From an uncultured Bacteroides sp. (GTDB taxonomy: Bacteria; Bacteroidota; Bacteroidia; Bacteroidales; Bacteroidaceae): a stretch of DNA of 64,000 bases. A program made the translations under genes and the position numbers. The notes under the pieces were generated by a model. That model was not told the origin of the DNA. It was given only the letters and a program-made list of their open reading frames with translations, and did not search any database. The stretch covers positions 1 to 64,000 of the forward strand of contig NZ_CAUFUE010000002.1 in assembly GCF_959029255.1 (NCBI RefSeq), written 5' to 3'. Positions 37,096-44,638 of the stretch are shown here, piece after piece. Position 1 is the first letter of the stretch. Each line of letters starts with the position of its first letter.

Positions 37096-37359
37096 TTAGA
37101 ATTTTACAGTTGCTCCTACTGTTATCTGCCCCGAACCTCCACCAAGAGAGCCGCCCCATCCATCTCCACTAAAATGTATTGTACCACCATTTCCACCAGG
37201 ATTTACAGTCATACTAATAATAGGTCTAGTTGTTGTGGGGGGCTTAGTTGTGCTCGGAGGTGGGATTGTAGGATTTTTATCTCCACCAATCAAATTAGAA
37301 GCCTCTAAAGTTGAGAGCTTATCAAAGTTCTCCAACGAAATCTTTCGTAATTTCTTCAT
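37096..37359 (-). CDS. Double-glycine-leader precursor peptide with Pro/Thr-rich and Gly-rich core
   Basis: An 87-residue peptide. The leader is residues 1-26: MKKLRKISLENFDKLS, then TLEASNLIGG, with the cleavage GG at 25-26; this resembles the GG-leader natural-product precursors common in Bacteroidetes. The core (27-87) has a Pro/Thr/Ser region at 30-47 (TIPPPSTTKPPTTTRP) that looks like a mucin-type glycosylation tract, followed by a Gly-rich part at 55-77 (GGNGGTIHFSGDGWGGS) and a beta-like end GQITVGATVKF. There is no cysteine, so no disulfide or lanthionine can form. It is in the middle of the cluster operon, 54 bases after the protease gene, and followed by a strong hairpin. Confidence 0.85.
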   Translation of the reverse strand: MKKLRKISLENFDKLSTLEASNLIGGDKNPTIPPPSTTKPPTTTRPIISMTVNPGGNGGTIHFSGDGWGGSLGGGSGQITVGATVKF

Positions 37360-37413
37360 GATAAAAAAGTTTTTAGTTAAACATTAATTATTTATATCAG
37401 ACTATGTAAGATA

Positions 37414-38805
37414 TTATTCTGCCATAATCTGCATATTTACAAAGTCCAGTTTTACTTTTTTGCCCAACCTCTTCAAGAACTGATAGCCGAACAATCCATT
37501 ATTTTCCGTTCCACCATAAGGTGTATTTTGCCATGCGATAACATCTTCTTCCTTAAGTTTTACTTCCTTTGAATCGAAAAGAACCGTGGGATGCAAAATT
37601 GGTCGATAATTTACAACTGAAATACGTGTAAAGCCTCCCAAATTCGTGCTTTTTTCTTTCACGGTTTCATCAACTGGTAGGTTTTCCTTATGATTTTCAT
37701 AATATTGCTTGGTAATATCTATACAAGTATTCGGAGCACCGGTATCTACTATTCCTGTATATTCCAGTGCATTTAGAAATAGCTGAGTATACAATAAGTT
37801 CATATCTCCTATAAACATAGTAGGAGCATCTTCCTTATTGACCGCTACATCGGCAGGCAGTTTCAATTTCATTCTCCTTTTATTCCAATTGAATTGTATG
37901 CTACCCAACCTCCTTAACAGAGGTAATCCGATAACTAAACCGGTGGATTTCATTATAGAATCATACCTTTGCTGCTTTTCATCAGAAAGCGTATTCTTAG
38001 GAGCTAAAGCCGCAAAATCATTATAGACCACAACCACCGGAACATGCGTAAACAGTATAGACCCTATTCTTAAGGAATCGACTAAAGCCCTATGGGCACA
38101 AGTGAGCGTTCCATTTACATAGATACTATCTCCCGACAATGGCAAATCTTCTACTTTACAACTATCGGCTATAGATTTAGTCATAAATACCGCATATCCA
38201 CATCCTGTATCAATCCATGTTTTCATAGAAAGTCCGTTACACTCAATAATACTGGTCAACATAGGTTCTTCCGTAAAAGTAATGGAAACTTCTTTCTTCT
38301 TAGATAGATTGGTTACTGCCATTTGAGGAATATCTATTCTCGCTTTGGGTATTTGCCGCAACCGAGAAATAACTTTTAAATGCTGTCTGGCTCCTATACT
38401 ATCTTCACCGTTTAGATAAGATTTGACAATTTCCTCTACCGTATCATACGCACGTAGTTGTCCACGATAATTTCCTATGTCTAAATACAAGTCAAGCAGT
38501 CTGTTAGCAAAATACATTCTAGATTCCCTATTGCCAAAGAAGTTTGGATATTCTTTCAGCAACCTCTCCAAATAAATAGCCGAACTATCCGGTCTGTTCA
38601 AATAGCCATGCATTTTGAAAGCATAACACAACTCTAACGATTTATCAAGGGTATCCCTGCATAATTGTCTTTGTTTACGAGCTTTAAAGAATTCATTACG
38701 CGACAGCATATCTGCCAGAGTTTGTTGCTGTGAGTAAATGTCTTGCCCAATCAATTTCGTTGCATATAAACAAATAAGCACTAAAAATAATGGTAATCTT
38801 TTCAT
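37414..38805 (-). CDS. Secreted retropepsin-like aspartic protease with N-terminal helical repeats
   Basis: A 463-residue protein with a signal peptide (MKRLPLFLVLICLYATKLIG). Residues about 25-150 are helical and TPR-like. Two retropepsin-like halves follow, each with an Asp-Thr-Gly motif: MKTWIDTGCGYAVFM and YTGIVDTGAPNTCIDI, each later followed by the hydrophobic-Gly strand typical of the fold (GLVIGLPLLRRLG, GLFGYQFLKRLG). Having both halves in one chain suggests an internal dimer. It sits directly before the precursor gene. It may trim the exported peptide or give self-protection; that is inference. The start ATG overlaps the radical SAM stop (ATGA), showing coupling. Confidence 0.8.
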   Translation of the reverse strand: MKRLPLFLVLICLYATKLIGQDIYSQQQTLADMLSRNEFFKARKQRQLCRDTLDKSLELCYAFKMHGYLNRPDSSAIYLERLLKEYPNFFGNRESRMYFANRLLDLYLDIGNYRGQLRAYDTVEEIVKSYLNGEDSIGARQHLKVISRLRQIPKARIDIPQMAVTNLSKKKEVSITFTEEPMLTSIIECNGLSMKTWIDTGCGYAVFMTKSIADSCKVEDLPLSGDSIYVNGTLTCAHRALVDSLRIGSILFTHVPVVVVYNDFAALAPKNTLSDEKQQRYDSIMKSTGLVIGLPLLRRLGSIQFNWNKRRMKLKLPADVAVNKEDAPTMFIGDMNLLYTQLFLNALEYTGIVDTGAPNTCIDITKQYYENHKENLPVDETVKEKSTNLGGFTRISVVNYRPILHPTVLFDSKEVKLKEEDVIAWQNTPYGGTENNGLFGYQFLKRLGKKVKLDFVNMQIMAE

Positions 38806-40679
38806 GTAAGCAATGTTGTATTTATTAATGATACTATTTCGCAATAATCTTCTGAAGCGTATATAATCCCCTCTGATTTTAAATCTTCAATCATATTAAT
38901 AATTTCTACATCCATAAATTCATCTTTAACTTCGTTCAAAATATCTATTTTCAATTCATTGTAAGATTTAACGTTTTCGTTTGTCTTGTTTAAAACGAAC
39001 CATTCTAATGAATCTTGACCAAATTCTATTTCATTGATAGATGTATTATTAAAATATTCTTTAAAAAGAATTGAATTACCATAGGTTATCAATTCATAAC
39101 TGTAAGAGTTTCTTAAATAGAAGTCCTCAACCTGAATGAAATTATTCCATAAAGGATTTGATTTTAAATTGAACGCATCAATTATATCCAACTCTTCATC
39201 AAACTTTAAAAATGAAATAGGAAGAAAACGATCAAACATATCCCTTCTCAACCAATTGCTCGAAAAATCTATCTTTTTATAATAACGGCTAGTATTAGAT
39301 ATTGTCAAACGTGTCATTGTATGCCTACAAGAAGCATAATTGAGATAAAAGCGCAAATAATAAAGACTACTTATAGCCTCCATAATATCTTCCTCCGTTT
39401 CTTCTAATAGTCCTGTTATAATATTCAATCCACTGGTAGATATTTTATATTGTACTGCAAATTTTATAAAAAGAGCATTACTGGCAAACGTATTCTTTTT
39501 ATTAATTTTACGCAACAAATTATTACTAGCAGATTCATAGCCAATCTGTACACATTCAAATCCAGCTAATGACATCTTCTTAATACAACTAGCACAGATA
39601 CCCTTAGTTATGATTTCGGCCATTTCTATTTTAAACTCTGGATATTCCCGCTTAAGCAAAAAGAGTTGATCTAAGAAATTGTTAAAGCGCTCATAATCAT
39701 TATTAATAATATCATTATCTAAAAAACTAAATGTATAAGAATGGAAATTATCAATATTAGATTTTATCTCATTGATAAGTACTTCTACATTCTTTGAACG
39801 ATTTTTATATCCAGTGTTCAAATAACAAAAGTGACATCTATTCCAATGGCAACCTCGACTAGCTTCAATTGTTATAATACACTTCTCTAATTCTATTATT
39901 TTAGAAAAATCCTTTCTTTGAACAAAAAAATCACTATAATCAGGATGTGTTTCAGGTAAATTCAAATTTGCAAAAACAACTTTTCGATTTTCTGAAACAA
40001 CAACTTTATCATTCTCACGATAAACTAAATTTGATACTGATTCTAAGTCACAATTTCCATGTTCTAAATGTTCCACTAACGAAAGCAAAGAATTTTCTCC
40101 TTCTCCCCAAAGCGCAAAATCAAATTGTGCAAACATCTTAAGATATTTAATGGCCGCATTCTTTGTACCCATTCCTCCTAAAATAACAACACATTCCGGG
40201 TGCTTATCCTTTAATCGGGCTGCAATGATAACAGAAACCAACCATTGGTATAAATTGGCAGAGAATCCATAATATTTTATATCAGGATTATAAATTTCAT
40301 CAATACATTCATCAATTTCTTTTTCTAATAAATCCGCATATCGTTTCATGTGATTATCGAATAAAGTATCCTCTCTACCTACGAATTGTGGCTTCATTCC
40401 GATAAGATGACACTTAATTTTATTATAAGTCGATTTATCACTCATCCGTATCGATATATAGTTGAAAAATAGTAAAAGATTATTTGCTTCATCACCCAAT
40501 ACCCTACCATCTGTTTGCCATAGAAAATCCATCTGTAATTTAGCAAGTCTAAAATTCCAATAATAGATTTTACAACCTATTCCATGTGCTTCCAAATAAG
40601 ATTTTAAGACAGAAAAAGCCGCTGCAGGCATATTCAATAAAGCAGGCGGTGCATAATTAAAAAGAAATTTAGTTTCCAT
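38802..40679 (-). CDS. B12-binding-like radical SAM protein, probable peptide maturase
   Basis: A 625-residue protein. The N-terminal 210 residues look like a cobalamin-binding-type Rossmann domain (KYYGFSANLYQWL, VVILGGMGTKNAAIKYLKMF) without a DxHxxG histidine. The radical SAM domain has its cluster cysteines at 277, 282 and 285 in EASRGCHWNRCHFCYLNTGY, spaced CX4CX2C rather than CX3CX2C, then FSFLDNDI and GFECVQIGYESASNNLLRKI. The EASRGC context and the end (MIEDLKSEGIIYASEDYCEI) resemble the RiPP maturation radical SAM protein 1 family. It probably methylates or otherwise alters the precursor core. No PqqD-like recognition domain is obvious. Confidence 0.85.
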   Translation of the reverse strand: METKFLFNYAPPALLNMPAAAFSVLKSYLEAHGIGCKIYYWNFRLAKLQMDFLWQTDGRVLGDEANNLLLFFNYISIRMSDKSTYNKIKCHLIGMKPQFVGREDTLFDNHMKRYADLLEKEIDECIDEIYNPDIKYYGFSANLYQWLVSVIIAARLKDKHPECVVILGGMGTKNAAIKYLKMFAQFDFALWGEGENSLLSLVEHLEHGNCDLESVSNLVYRENDKVVVSENRKVVFANLNLPETHPDYSDFFVQRKDFSKIIELEKCIITIEASRGCHWNRCHFCYLNTGYKNRSKNVEVLINEIKSNIDNFHSYTFSFLDNDIINNDYERFNNFLDQLFLLKREYPEFKIEMAEIITKGICASCIKKMSLAGFECVQIGYESASNNLLRKINKKNTFASNALFIKFAVQYKISTSGLNIITGLLEETEEDIMEAISSLYYLRFYLNYASCRHTMTRLTISNTSRYYKKIDFSSNWLRRDMFDRFLPISFLKFDEELDIIDAFNLKSNPLWNNFIQVEDFYLRNSYSYELITYGNSILFKEYFNNTSINEIEFGQDSLEWFVLNKTNENVKSYNELKIDILNEVKDEFMDVEIINMIEDLKSEGIIYASEDYCEIVSLINTTLLT

Positions 40680-40689
40680 TGTATATTAT

Positions 40690-41469
40690 TTATTTTATCC
40701 AGTTCCAAGTATTTACATATTGTCTCAGTTCTTCGGGCATCATGCCACACACATGGCAATACTCTTTTTTAGTCTGATAAGCGAGTTCTTCTTTAAAATC
40801 ACCGCTATTTATCCCTCGCGGATGATACAAATGATAAAGAGACCCTTTCACCCTAAATGGCGTTTGACCCAAAATACACAAACGCTTATAGCGTTCGCAA
40901 TCCTCCGGTCCCCAACCGACAAAATATTCATTTTCCCAACCATACCGTTTGTATAAATCAATATTCACCATGTAAGCTCCTCCTACAGAATTATAACCGG
41001 ACATCAGCACACGTGGCATATCTGAATCTGTGAGAATACGTATTTTTAGATGCTCATGAAAACAATGCGCAAAAAAACTATTTATATGCCAAAAACGGCC
41101 ATCATAGGGATAAACCATGACCACATTTGCATTAAGAAGCTTTTCATAGGCCTCATTAACTTGCGGAACAGGGACAATGACATCCGTATCCCAAACAGCT
41201 GCCAATGGAGTAGAAGCCATAGAAAACATCCTGTTTATATAATGAGTGCGGTGGAATATAGAATTCTCATCATACACAAATTCATACACAAGCCCGGGAA
41301 TACGTGGCAATTTAGTTAAGTGCTGCCTTTTGTCTGCTTCCAATATGATATAATTAGTAGCTATATGCCTTGAATAGAATTTCAACAAGCTTAGCAAATT
41401 ATGCATCCTATAAGTGGAATCAACACGTATAGGGATACAAAAAGTCAGATGTCGTAAATCTTTTTTCAT
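40690..41469 (-). CDS. Glycosyltransferase with GT7-like galactosyltransferase C-terminal motif
   Basis: A 259-residue GT-A-fold enzyme. A metal-binding DxD is at 94-96 (AAVWDTDVIVP). The second hallmark is VGGAYMVNIDLYKRYGWENE, then YFVGWGPEDCERYKRL (GWGPED at 185-190). It resembles the GWGGEDDD segment of beta-1,4-galactosyltransferases and bacterial chondroitin-type polymerases (Glyco_transf_7C). The end (YHLYHPRGINSG) has the metal-binding histidine region. It likely extends a sugar already on the peptide. It lies 10 bases upstream of the radical SAM gene. Donor and acceptor are not known. Confidence 0.8.
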   Translation of the reverse strand: MKKDLRHLTFCIPIRVDSTYRMHNLLSLLKFYSRHIATNYIILEADKRQHLTKLPRIPGLVYEFVYDENSIFHRTHYINRMFSMASTPLAAVWDTDVIVPVPQVNEAYEKLLNANVVMVYPYDGRFWHINSFFAHCFHEHLKIRILTDSDMPRVLMSGYNSVGGAYMVNIDLYKRYGWENEYFVGWGPEDCERYKRLCILGQTPFRVKGSLYHLYHPRGINSGDFKEELAYQTKKEYCHVCGMMPEELRQYVNTWNWIK

Positions 41470-41487
41470 TTAATAGATTTTAAGTCT

Positions 41488-42399
41488 TTATAAATTCAAC
41501 AGGCCATACCCCCAACCACATAACATGGTGGTGTCAATACAGTTGCTGCCTATTTCTTTTTTAATACGTTGTTCATAATCCGGATATCTATCACAATATT
41601 GTTGAAAAGTAGATGTGAAAAGTGACGGGAGATTGTACAACATACTATAAAAGCCTATCTCACTCATAAAATGAAACAGCTTCTCTTCACACATGCTTGG
41701 CAAATTAGTAGGACTACTCTGCAAAAAACGGAAAACAAAATCATCAACCGGAGTTTGCTTTTGTACCTGACTATAGAGTTCCGAGCTATACTCTATTAAT
41801 GTAGAAGTTTGTGTCGGGCATATTCCCATTTCATCCACTCGAAGAAGATAGTACAAAATAGAATGTAACACAGACAAAGGCATATCCTTAAAAGAGTACA
41901 AATACCCAATATCACATTTCATCAATCGCTCACATTCATCAATCAGCTTAATAAGAAGTTCGTCTACCATATAGCGTGACGGTAAACTCTCCTCTACATG
42001 AAGTTGCAGCATGTATATGCCCATAGAAAATAATCGGTCTTCCTTATTGAGCAACAAAGGGAATGAAGCAGAACTCTCCATATAGTGATTGGCTATAGCA
42101 GTATAGAGATATTGTGTATTTTCATCCAAAGCCAATATCTCGTTATGCGACAAATAGCGAATCATCCACCCTACTCCTAACATTCCGTCAAACAAGCCTA
42201 ATGAAAGTCCAGGCAATTCCTTCAACACATCCGAGAATAAAGCAGAAAACAGCTTTCTTCCTTTATGAACTCTTCTCTTTTTCAGATAAGGGGCAAGAAA
42301 TAGACAAACACCAACTTTTCCACCTTTTAGCCCAACTGGTAATGACGAACAGTCCTCCTGCATTATCTTATCAAAAATATAAGTTGATAAATCTTTCAT
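41488..42399 (-). CDS. LanC-like protein A
   Basis: A 303-residue helical protein with the repeated glycine signature of the LanC alpha/alpha barrel: GLKGGKVGVCLFLAPYLKK (23-41), LSLGLFDGMLGVGWMIRYLS (65-84) and LCGWGYGLLNL at the very C-terminus. The zinc ligands of true cyclases (a WCYG-type cysteine plus CHG) are not seen; only a lone CGWGYG remains. It is shorter than the usual LanC of about 400 residues. A related gene lies at 43283. With no dehydratase gene and no cysteine in the precursor, thioether formation is unlikely. Its role may be as scaffold or as a different peptide-modifying enzyme. Its ATG overlaps the GT14 stop by 4 bases. Confidence 0.7.
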   Translation of the reverse strand: MKDLSTYIFDKIMQEDCSSLPVGLKGGKVGVCLFLAPYLKKRRVHKGRKLFSALFSDVLKELPGLSLGLFDGMLGVGWMIRYLSHNEILALDENTQYLYTAIANHYMESSASFPLLLNKEDRLFSMGIYMLQLHVEESLPSRYMVDELLIKLIDECERLMKCDIGYLYSFKDMPLSVLHSILYYLLRVDEMGICPTQTSTLIEYSSELYSQVQKQTPVDDFVFRFLQSSPTNLPSMCEEKLFHFMSEIGFYSMLYNLPSLFTSTFQQYCDRYPDYEQRIKKEIGSNCIDTTMLCGWGYGLLNL

Positions 42400-43286
42400 A
42401 ATCCCCTATGTTTAAGTAAATGTTTATTAACCATATTGAGCAACATATCAGAGATACCTGACTCTACTTTACGTGCAAACAAGCAATCAGAAGTAACTAT
42501 GCTTTCCCAAAATGCCACATTCAAGACAAATGGAGAAGGAGCATGCTCACCCCATAGAATATAGCGCAAATTATCATTCTGCACATTCTGCCTGAAAGGA
42601 GAATTCAATATTACCGTATGAAAGAATGTTTCATCCGGTGCGAAAGTGTATTTAAGCCTATTATAAAAAGTCCGTTGCTGTTTCCTGTTGTGAATAACAT
42701 ACCGTGCACAATCCCCCGTAATGGATATCCAATTAGAGCCACCATACAGTTGTTCAAATTGATTAGGGACACATCTTCTATAACCTATCAGCTTTTGGAC
42801 ATAAATAGCACAATCTGCAATCCAAGCCCCTACAGGTGTGCGGCAATCCAACAAATTGTTCAGACGAAAATAAGCGAACCTATCAAAAGTGCCATGTTCC
42901 CACTTTTGTGAAGGCAAAGGCATATATTCAATAAATTCTAGTCCTTTATGCATTTCAAAGAAATGATTGATATAGTCCACGTTCTTTATCGGATAATCTT
43001 GACCACTCATAAAGTGAACATAGTTATACCTCCCTCCTTTTAGTATTTCTTGCAACAAAAAAAGTTCTGCTTTCAATATATTAAAACCACCCCAATATAT
43101 TCTATATCTCCGGTAAATGCCTTTTACTTGTTGCATGTTCTTTAAGCGTATGATATCGTGTTCAGAAACCTTGCTTTTCTTATCCATGTGAATATAAAAG
43201 AAAAAGGAAGAATCAGAAAAGCAATCCAATAGCCTTATCAGTTGCTTCATATCCTTGTGCCAAAGAAGTAATACTGCGTGATTCAT
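42396..43286 (-). CDS. GT14-like core-2/I-branching glycosyltransferase
   Basis: A 296-residue protein of the Branch family (beta-1,6-N-acetylglucosaminyl- or xylosyltransferase type). Family segments include FYIHMDKKSKVS, the stretch YWGGFNILKAELFLLQEIL, NYVHFMSGQDYPIK, LYGGSNWISIT and FAPDETFFHTVILNSP with the conserved Glu region. Members elsewhere add branching GlcNAc to mucin core structures or start xylosylation of proteins. Here it is sandwiched between the two LanC-like genes, overlapping each by 4 bases (ATGA), so it belongs to the cluster and probably elaborates the peptide glycan. Confidence 0.85.
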   Translation of the reverse strand: MNHAVLLLWHKDMKQLIRLLDCFSDSSFFFYIHMDKKSKVSEHDIIRLKNMQQVKGIYRRYRIYWGGFNILKAELFLLQEILKGGRYNYVHFMSGQDYPIKNVDYINHFFEMHKGLEFIEYMPLPSQKWEHGTFDRFAYFRLNNLLDCRTPVGAWIADCAIYVQKLIGYRRCVPNQFEQLYGGSNWISITGDCARYVIHNRKQQRTFYNRLKYTFAPDETFFHTVILNSPFRQNVQNDNLRYILWGEHAPSPFVLNVAFWESIVTSDCLFARKVESGISDMLLNMVNKHLLKHRGL

Positions 43287-44245
43287 GCCTTTCCTATTTT
43301 TTTATTTCTTTTATTATTTCCTATCAGATTATTCAGCAATCCATACCCTAAACCACATAATACACCTATATCGAACGTCCCATTTCTTATTTTATTTGGC
43401 AGATTAATAAAAAAATCAGGATACTTCCGATATGCCTGTAGCCATGTAGAGTGGAATAAATTCGGAATATCATAAAGCATAGAATAAAGTCCAAGAGCAC
43501 CCATAAATTGGAAAAGTTCTTTTTCATCAAAATCTTTGGGTATTGAAGCTGTTTCATTATGCAAAAGATAATGAAAAATATACTGGTCAGCAACACAGTC
43601 TTTGCGAAGCTCCTCGTAAAGCACAGGAGTATAAAACAACAGTTGTCGCGTAAGAAAAGGACAAAGGCGCATCTTGTCAAGTTCCAACAGAAAGAATTGT
43701 ACGGAATGTAATGTCGTTAAAGACATTTTAGTAGGTGCATATATATACTTTATAGTCTGCGTAAGTATCTTCTCACTCTCGTCCAATAAAATGAGTAGTC
43801 TTTCATTTTGTACATAATGTTCAAAAGAATTTTCCCACGAGTTGCACTGTAACATATAGATTCCTGTTGAAAAGAGTTGGTCTTCATATATAATTTGTAT
43901 AGGGGTAGAAGAGCGAAGAGCCATACATTCAACAATTCCAGTGAAACAACGCCGTTTGACTTCAGCACTTTCTTGCAATATGCCCTGATTAGATAAATAA
44001 CGCAAAGTCCAATATACCCCTAACCGTCCGTATAATAAACTTTCCGAGAAAGTATCTACACCTTTCAAGGCCTGCGCCAAAATAGTTGTTGATAAATCCC
44101 TAGCCCTTTTATCTCTGCGAAACTCTGAATATTGTGCTAAAAAAATGGCTATTCCGATAAAACCATCTTTCAGACTATAGGTCAACTTTGTCCAATCCGC
44201 ACAAAGCAACTTATCATGAATAGAAGCCACTAAAACTTTCTCCAT
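43283..44245 (-). CDS. LanC-like protein B
   Basis: A 320-residue paralogue of the protein encoded at 41488. Matching parts are SLKDGFIGIAIFLAQYSEFR, SLLYGRLGVYWTLRYLSNQG and the end DIGVLCGLGYGLLNNLIG. As in the other copy, the zinc-binding cysteine/histidine set of lanthionine cyclases is not evident. I chose the ATG giving MEKVLVASIHDKLL, which lines up with the start of the paralogue; an ATG 16 codons upstream (44293) is also open. It is the first gene of the peptide cluster operon, and the upstream gap should contain the promoter. Confidence 0.7.
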   Translation of the reverse strand: MEKVLVASIHDKLLCADWTKLTYSLKDGFIGIAIFLAQYSEFRRDKRARDLSTTILAQALKGVDTFSESLLYGRLGVYWTLRYLSNQGILQESAEVKRRCFTGIVECMALRSSTPIQIIYEDQLFSTGIYMLQCNSWENSFEHYVQNERLLILLDESEKILTQTIKYIYAPTKMSLTTLHSVQFFLLELDKMRLCPFLTRQLLFYTPVLYEELRKDCVADQYIFHYLLHNETASIPKDFDEKELFQFMGALGLYSMLYDIPNLFHSTWLQAYRKYPDFFINLPNKIRNGTFDIGVLCGLGYGLLNNLIGNNKRNKKIGKA

Positions 44246-44638
44246 AGTATTAACTGTTTGAGTACAAATAAAATGAGAATTTACTGTAATCATGTAGAAT
44301 TATAATTCAATTAGGCAGTATATAAAGACTAATCAGTTGATTAATCTTAAATTCTCCTTTTATGAGCATATATTCTACTCAATACAGTTCATTTTATTGT
44401 TCACATACTTTTTCTCTGAAAATTATTCCATTTCCATCGGTATCATTTTAAGATAAAAATAGAACATCATTATAGGATTTAAGCATTAAACATGCTCACA
44501 AATGAAGGAGAAAAACAATAAAAAGAAAGAGAATTAAACACAAAACGCATGAATACAAATCCGGGACAACCGGATATGTATTCACACAGTTTGAAAAAGT
44601 AATTTATAAAGAACGATTGGGAAATGCCCGATAAATAA
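44246..44638. promoter_or_regulatory. Gap holding the peptide-cluster promoter region and HTCS 3' end
   Basis: An A+T-rich gap between the first cluster gene and the end of the HTCS gene. A long hairpin at 44551-44583 separates the two transcripts. The remaining 250 bases should carry the promoter of the peptide operon, but no exact TAnnTTTG box was found on the minus strand. No second small precursor ORF with a GG leader was found here. Confidence 0.45.
44551..44583. terminator. Hairpin after the HTCS gene
   Basis: GAATACAAATCCGG and CCGGATATGTATTC pair over 14 bases with one mismatch around loop GACAA. It lies 56 bases after the HTCS stop. No U-run follows, so termination is inferred from stem strength and position between two minus-strand transcripts. 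Confidence 0.5.

Noticed and set aside
41488..44245. Reading the cluster as a classical lanthipeptide locus
   Set aside because: No LanB, LanM or other dehydratase gene, no cysteine in the only precursor, and the LanC-like proteins lack the visible zinc-site motifs.
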